A stretch of DNA of 64,000 bases from NCBI GenBank assembly GCA_004352715.1, contig SCFE01000057.1, positions 1,103,565 to 1,167,564 on the forward strand. The letters are read 5' to 3'. The notes beneath the pieces are model-generated. The model ran no database searches, was not told the DNA's origin, and saw nothing but the letters and a program-made list of their open reading frames with translations. The stretch's first letter is position 1, and every line of letters begins with the position of its first letter. Position numbers and translations under genes: made by a program. This document shows positions 58,418 through 64,000 of the stretch, piece by piece. This stretch comes from Hofstenia miamia (lineage: Eukaryota > Xenacoelomorpha > Acoela).

Positions 58418-58678
58418 CTGAAAATAGAAACTTAGCTTACATAGGGAGCTAGCTTTTTGGAAGTTTAAATGATAATGATCAAATTTACTGCAAATCACTA
58501 CATTCTTGGACAATTTATAATATTTTTTATTGCAAACATATTAGGCATAAACCTGCCAAACTGTTTATATCCAACAAATTGACACTATATTGTTTTTTTA
58601 AATTATCTAAACAATTACGAAAAGAATACAAATGCAGCAAAAATATTACACAATTAGGTAGATAATTTCAAAACTTAC
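58418..58678 (-). other. Predicted 5'-UTR intron of the hAT-like transposase gene
   Basis: On the minus strand, a strong donor AGCAG/GTAAGTTTTG (boundary at 58679/58678) and an acceptor TTTCTATTTTCAG (ending 58418) bracket 261 bp. The acceptor lies 13 bp before the ATG at 58404. The donor lies about 40 bp inside the right inverted repeat's inner limit, so the transcript would start within or near that repeat. Inference from signals only. Confidence 0.5.
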
Positions 58679-59022
58679 CTGCTAATATATATAAAATATA
58701 CATGTACAATTGTACATGCATGCTCTTATATCTGTTATGTTATGAAGAGCTTCATTATACCTAGAACTATATATTAGAAAATATAAATAAAGTATATGAT
58801 GCAAAATTTAATCGATTTAGAACCAGATTTTTTGTAAAGTTGCGAAAATATGCAATTTTTACATAAATAGGACGTCTTTTCCCGTATTTTCAGCAGCCTT
58901 GAGCTGTCTGATAAAATGATCCGATATACCTGAAATTTTTTTTACAAGCTTATATTAAGTAGCCTCACAAAATAAAAGGGTAACCCTAACTGAATTCCAA
59001 AATTTTTTTTCTGAACACCATA

Positions 59023-59030
59023 ATGGTAAG
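59023..59030. repeat. Target-site duplication, right copy (8 bp)
   Basis: ATGGTAAG, identical to 55103-55110. Confidence 0.88.
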
Positions 59031-60650
59031 GCTAAGGCCATCAATATACTATTATTCACCAAGCTATTATATAAAATTAAATACTACCCGTTATTATCTG
59101 TAAATAATCAAATTCAATGCCCTAAATAGGCCTAATGCTGTATGGAAAAATACTGATCATTCACGTTTGTTATTGTATTGCAACTATAAAAAAGAGGGGA
59201 ATCCAATTAAAAACAATTTTTATTACTATCAATTAGCCTATAAATTAAAATAATATTCACAATATTAAGAGCAAATAGGCATCCAATAAACAAGTTACAC
59301 TCTAAAATCATGGCCAATTTTCAGATAGAAGCTATTTACAGGACATGCTTTGTAACATTAATCTAAAGGCGTTCAAAACCGCATGCCTCTTCTCAATCAT
59401 CCACACGAGGAACACTGCATTCAAGATAGCAACAGAAATATTTCCTGTTAACTGGAAGGACTTTCTTCCCAATAAATAGTTTGACAACTTACCTTTTGAC
59501 AATTAATACGGTACAGAAAATGACAACTTTCCAGATTGAATTAGAGAGTAGAAAAATATGATAGTATTAGTCCACTCAAGCCACTCAAATCAAGATATTA
59601 TACAAAAGTGCTTTATATTTTGTTTGTAGTGTTTAATATTATACAATAATGCGGTACATTTTCCTAGTTGTTTATTGAAATGCGCGCTTTAATGTAATAA
59701 AACGAAATGGATATTGTAGTAACAATAGTCCCCGATACAGACGCGCTTAGGATTTTTGACACTACTGCTTTGCAGGCATGCTAGTGGATCAGGTATCGCT
59801 AACATTAGGCATATAATGTCTGGCATAGTTGTTGTCATGTCACAGATAAACAACTTTCTTGCTAAGATAAATTTCAAAGTACCAAACTAATTTAGGTTTT
59901 CTGGATATATAAAAGTAGCCATAAAGATTATCAGAAGAAAATGTTTTTAGCTTTATATTTCAATAATATATTCTTCCACTACATATATTCAAACTGATGT
60001 AAATTACAATTAAAAGTAGTCATTTAATAATGAATTATAATAATTGTTTCTAGCCGATCTGATGCCAAATTTTCTCTCAATATTATTCATGCCTAAACAT
60101 TTATCTTAGTCTTTACAAAATGTCCTTTAAAAACAATATGTATTTAGTAACAAAAATTTGATTTCAAAATTTCAAAGCACGTGTCTGAGTCATCTCTTGA
60201 TTAGATATTGATGATATTGTAGATCGATCTAAGAATGTTAAACATCTTGTAATTTATATAAACTTTAACTTATCTTGGCTTTAGAATATTATAATCATGC
60301 AATTTTTCTTATCTAGAACCATTGTATTCAATTCTTACATTTTTTCAAATTGCTTCATAAGTATGGTGCACTGATTTCACAGACTTAAATCTTGCAGAAA
60401 CCTTTGTGTAGAGTTGCACAAAATGGAATGTGTTTAAAAAACTATTAGGATAGACTGTCAACACTTCATTTAATTCCTATCCCACTTTATCTTCAATTTG
60501 TCGATTTAAAAACAAATCTAAGCAACTGTTTTGACATTGACACCCTTAGTTTCTTTATCCATGATTTATAAAAAGCTGCGAATTTGGGATCAACTAATAG
60601 AAATGGATTTCCATAGAATAGCTCCACCTGTCAACCATATTATCATCATC

Positions 60651-60724
<74 letters not shown>

Positions 60725-61035
60725 GAAGCATGTTAACTTCATGTAAAAATAGATGGAGGTTTATTGATAGATTTTTAAATAAAGAAAAGTATTTGGAACG
60801 CAATTTGATTCCCTACAAGTTGTTAATCATCTAAGTGAGCCTTTTATTGAGATTGACGAAGAAAAAAATCTTCCTCATCTCCAAAGATTAAGTCAACATA
60901 TATTACAAAAAGGAATTTATACGAAACTATGTCAAAGTGATATGCATAGAAATCAAGTGGTTCAATGCCAAAATTCCTAATTTCATTCTTATGAAATATA
61001 TAGCTTATTTTGCTTAAGCTCCACATTTAATATTT
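59031..61035. other. AT-rich intergenic DNA, no gene recognised
   Basis: No conserved frame. The only landmark is the (TCA)n array at 60642-60724; the open frames across it are products of the repeat. Confidence 0.55.
60642..60724. repeat. (TCA)n microsatellite
   Basis: About 27 copies of a TCA/ATC trinucleotide with one TTC interruption near 60652. Confidence 0.97.
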
Positions 61036-62020
61036 AACTATTGGATTAGATGTGATGAGTTTCCAAATATTCTAAACCAGGCGGATTTTATACCGGTATA
61101 TAAAAAAGTGATCGGCAATTTACTGTAACTAATGCCTTTGCCAAAATCTTTGAAGCGATCTTAATAGATCAATTGATCAATTGATGAGTACATATGGAAT
61201 AAATATATATTCTATTCAGAACAATACGGATTCAGAGCAAGATATTCAACTAATAACACGCTTCTAAATATAATCAGCAACATACAAGCAATTATTAATA
61301 ACATCATGTAGTGCATGAGACTATGAGACCTGAGGAAAGCATTCAATAATCTAAACCATGAAATACTGTACAACAAACTGGCATCACTCAGTTTTGATAA
61401 AGAAAGCTTAATGATGATAAAGAGCTTTCTATCAGAAAGAAAATTAAGAGTCAAGATGGCAATGGCTTTTCCAATTACTTAGCGCCATACAAAGGGGTAC
61501 CTCAGGGAAAAATAATTGACCCAACCCTATCTAAATTTTACGGCAACGATTTAAACCTTTGCAGGGGGATTTTAAAGTGTACCACTACGCTGATTATATA
61601 TACATAATATAAGAAAATATCAACCCATACAAAACTGTTAACAACATTGAAGAAAACTTAGTTTTACTAAATAAACATTGTAATAGAAAGAGTCTATCAA
61701 TAAATATTTCTAAAACTCAATTTACAATATTTGCACCACAACATTGTAAACCCATTACTGACAAAATATCTTAGAAATAAAGATCAGAATGTACTTCCAT
61801 CAGAGTCAGTAAAATATATTGGGGTAGAAATAGACCAATCTTTACAATTCAATACTTTCACGTCAAAGAAATTAAGGCTAATGAATGCGGGCATCCAATA
61901 TCTCTATGAACTGAAAGCAATTCTCCCATCGTTGCATTTAATTAACACATTTGTAACAAGCCAATACAATTACTCTAGTTCTTTACTAAGCGACATAAAT
62001 GCTAAAACTCCTAATTGTAA
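61036..62020 (+). pseudogene. LINE reverse-transcriptase relic
   Basis: Plus-strand RT blocks in order: FPNILNQADFIPVYKKSD (61061-61115, the P-W-A-IP-KKGD block), AFAKIFEAILIDQL (about 61137), EQYGFRARYSTNNTLL (61221-61268), LRKAFNNLNHEILYNKLAS (about 61332-61385, motif A with the first catalytic Asp in a stop-rich context), SERKLRVK, GVPQGK-like bases at 61497-61512, an ADY remnant of YADD near 61585, SINISKTQFTIF (61698-61735), and KYIGVEIDQSLQFNTF (61810-61860). The last 103 codons (61731-62042) stay open. Frequent stops and shifts show a relic. The right end meets a Penelope-like sequence in opposite orientation at about 62040. Confidence 0.75.
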
Positions 62021-62040
62021 ATTATTGTCTTTTTATTTTT

Positions 62041-62600
62041 AAGGAGTTCAATTGCAGCATCAATGGATTTTTCCAATGGTACATTTGTGCACAGACTTTT
62101 AATGTCATATGAAACCATATAACCCTTTGGGTTTTGTTTTATGATGTCATTAGAAATTTTTTAGCATTGGTGTTGATATTTGCTTCAGGTTATAAACTTA
62201 GAATTTTGTTAAGGGTTTCAGATAAATTTCTGTTAATACTTCCACAAGAACTAGCAATTGGTCGCAATTGATATTCTGGCTTGTGAATTTTTGCTAAACC
62301 ATATAATTTTGAAGCATAACCACCTACTGATTTTGTATTCTCATAAAATGTTTCAGATATCTTTTTTTCATTCTTCATTTTCAACAATTAGGTTATGCAA
62401 GAATATAATTGGTCACTAATAACTTTAAATTTTGCACATAAACATGATCAGTGCTGAGGTGCTAAATTTAAACGTGGATGAGGGAGGAAAATGTCAGATT
62501 GTTTGTCAGAAAACTGTTGTGATTCTAATATAATAATGTTTGCTCTGTCCTTTTTGGGTTGATGTAACGTAATTATGAGTTTATATTTTTGTTCACAACC
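62041..62600 (-). pseudogene. Penelope-like element, reverse-transcriptase N-terminal part
   Basis: On the minus strand: a weak KKDRANIIIL stretch near 62550, then an open frame (62387-62190) with KLYGLAKIHKPEYQLRPIAS and SCGSINRNLS, the highly characteristic LYGLPKIHKP-LRPI block of Penelope-like RTs. After a shift near 62160 comes NPKGYMVSYDIKSLCTNVPL (about 62135-62076), the RT motif A block with its catalytic Asp. It stops at the LINE boundary near 62040, before the YxDD block. Together with 13729-14756 (RT end and GIY-YIG) it shows that the genome held full Penelope-like elements, though this copy is truncated. Confidence 0.75.
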
Positions 62601-64000
62601 GATACAAAAGTGAGCATAATATTAGTGTTCATCTGTTGGAGGTTTCCTTTTTCAAGTCAGCACCAAAAATTCAAAGATAAAAATATGGCCAATAGGAACG
62701 TTTTAAAATGGTATCATTAAACAAAAAAATATTGCACTTTTGATTATTGACTTGAACTAGTGGGTGCCAACTTCCTTGAGTGCATTTCAATCGCAGTGCA
62801 ATGAAGTAATAGCCATGTAATAACTGAGCTTTCAGCATTCTACAGCTGTGGTGGCAGCCAGCAAGATTGTGGCACTTCTAATTTGCGAGCAAACAATATT
62901 CAGAAGGGAGAAACCTCACTCTGCTTCAGATGAAGATATTGTTATACATACAAAATTTTTAAATTATGTGTTTTCGGGAATTACCGTTGCATTTGCAAAA
63001 TAATCTCTGAATAATTCTGAAATACAAAGCCGTTCTCAGAGATTTAGCAACTTTTGTTCTTAGCAACTTTAGTAACTTTTGTGTTCTTAGGGATATTTCA
63101 CTCAGTGTTGTACTGAAAAGGCAATGAGTACTTAATTTCCAGCTAGTTAAAGCAATAAATCACGCATTTTTAACGCTATTAATTAACGCCTTATTAATTG
63201 GGCATAGTTTGGTTGTCGCAATAACCAATTATTTTGTAGAGGCTGTTCTAATAATTTTTATCTAAGTAGTTGGCCTTATTAGCACTGTGGTTGAGCCGAC
63301 ACTGGCCATCTCCAACAAACGTATAAAAACACAAAAATGTTATTACTAATATTATTTTTATTATTTATCTTGTTTACTATTATTAAAATTCTTTACTGTG
63401 GCACAAAAATATAACAAAAAGAGCAAATGATCTAATTTTCAATTTTTGTGTAGTCTTGAAAAAAAAACCAAAACACAAGCTCTGATTAAATACATTGAAC
63501 AAAGATTTTCTATTTAAAGTTTAGAGATATGTAAAATGGTTGGTTCTTTTCACAAGTCATATTATTTTTAATATTTACACTTTACAATGCATACTTTTGC
63601 ACTTCCTAGGCACCCATATAAACTAAAATATACTAATTTGTTATAGTCACGTACATATCTATGAAAATCAAGTGGTTTAACCCATTTTTTATCTAATTTT
63701 AACAAAAGCGAGATTAGGGCTAAATAAATATCAACTCTGGTTGAGTGTGGGAACTAAATTTTACAGCGTTCCTGTCTCCCAAGCTAAGTTTCATTTTCGT
63801 TTCAGCAGTTTGAGTGGACGGGGAAGGCTCCCCTCCGAAATGATCAAATAAAATGAGTGTGGGACGCCGACGCCTTTCGCCCCCCCTCCATCTCAGCCCT
63901 GAACATGATCATGTTACTGAATACAGACGAAAGTATAATATATTGTCTCCGCTATAACAAATACAATTCCATGCAACAGCAATTTCATTTAAACATAAAT
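62601..64000. other. No gene recognised; one hAT-like terminus
   Basis: AT-rich with short frames only. Read from 63901 on the minus strand, the sequence starts CAGGGCTGAGATGGAGGGGG, like hAT or hAT-MITE ends, and remains GC-rich to about 63815. No partner end was found within the window, which closes 100 bp further on. Confidence 0.45.

Larger units (their letters stand above)
55111..59022 (-). mobile_element. Complete hAT-like DNA transposon (3.9 kb) with ~300-bp inverted repeats
   Basis: The outer ends are TAGGGTGTTCAG (left) and, on the minus strand, TATGGTGTTCAG (right). They fit the YARNG start of hAT ends on the left, with one deviation on the right. An exact 8-bp duplication ATGGTAAG flanks the element. 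The inverted repeats are unusually long: 55111-55426 and 58722-59022 match over about 300 bp (for example GGGTTACCCTTTTATTTTGT and ATCGGATCATTTTATCAGAC in both), except for an unrelated 20-46-bp patch just inside the tips. Inside is one minus-strand gene filling 56089-58404. Typical hAT ends are 10-30 bp, so this is an atypical group. It cannot make an intact transposase now (see the coding entry). Confidence 0.9.

Noticed and set aside
60531-60803. Frames with long Ile or Asp runs
   Set aside because: They are translations of the (TCA)n microsatellite, with no supporting coding signal.
1-64000. CRISPR array, rRNA or tRNA genes
   Set aside because: The only regular repeats are microsatellites, the MITE units and the 0.8 kb duplication; no spaced short palindromic repeats or conserved RNA genes were recognised by eye, though a tRNA scan was not possible.

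Overview
The window looks like intergenic DNA from a large, AT-rich animal genome. The signs are very low gene density, long (TA)n tracts, assembly gaps (several inside (TA)n), spliceosomal-type intron signals and a wide mix of metazoan transposons: CR1/L2-like LINEs, Penelope-like elements, Ty3/gypsy, Tc1/mariner, hAT and MITEs. An arthropod, perhaps a chelicerate, would fit the secreted cystine-knot peptide and the mariner types, but the sequence alone does not fix the taxon. I see no prokaryotic features, CRISPR array, rRNA or convincing tRNA.

Layout. 1-6.3 kb: a TTAA-flanked MITE, a decayed minus-strand LINE, a half Tc1 element and several assembly scars. 6.3-13.6 kb: no gene seen. 13.6-16.9 kb: Penelope-like (GIY-YIG) remnants in both orientations and a LINE relic. 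19.2-20.8 kb: an ~0.8 kb segment present twice in tandem, with a single N at the joint. 22.3 kb: the only convincing host-type gene, a small secreted six-cysteine (inhibitor cystine knot) peptide. 25.5-26.5 and 29.7-30.0 kb: LINE relics. 31.7-34.8 kb: a MITE with a palindromic end, an unrecognised acidic ORF fragment and two mariner-type transposase fragments on opposite strands. 35-44 kb: AT-rich, no gene seen, with a 1000-N gap and a clean 244-bp hAT MITE. 44.5 kb: a mariner relic. 46.3-51.3 kb: a minus-strand gypsy pol split by a plus-strand LINE, with ~285 bp of gypsy sequence repeated on both sides. 51.4-52.2 kb: a Tc1-like relic. 52.3-55.0 kb: GC-rich repeat islands and a second hAT MITE. 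55.1-59.0 kb: a complete hAT-like transposon with ~300-bp inverted repeats, an 8-bp target duplication and a broken transposase of about 770 codons. 61-62.6 kb: a plus-strand LINE relic meeting a minus-strand Penelope reverse transcriptase.

There is no operon or pathway here; the biology is the layering of mobile elements. The strongest results are the complete hAT-like element at 55111-59022, defined by its ends, target duplication and coding region; the LINE inside gypsy with an unusually long duplication that fits a target-site duplication; the two hAT MITEs with exact 8-bp duplications; the cystine-knot peptide gene; and assembly joints that probably create false structure (3.2, 3.7-4.2 and 19.97 kb).
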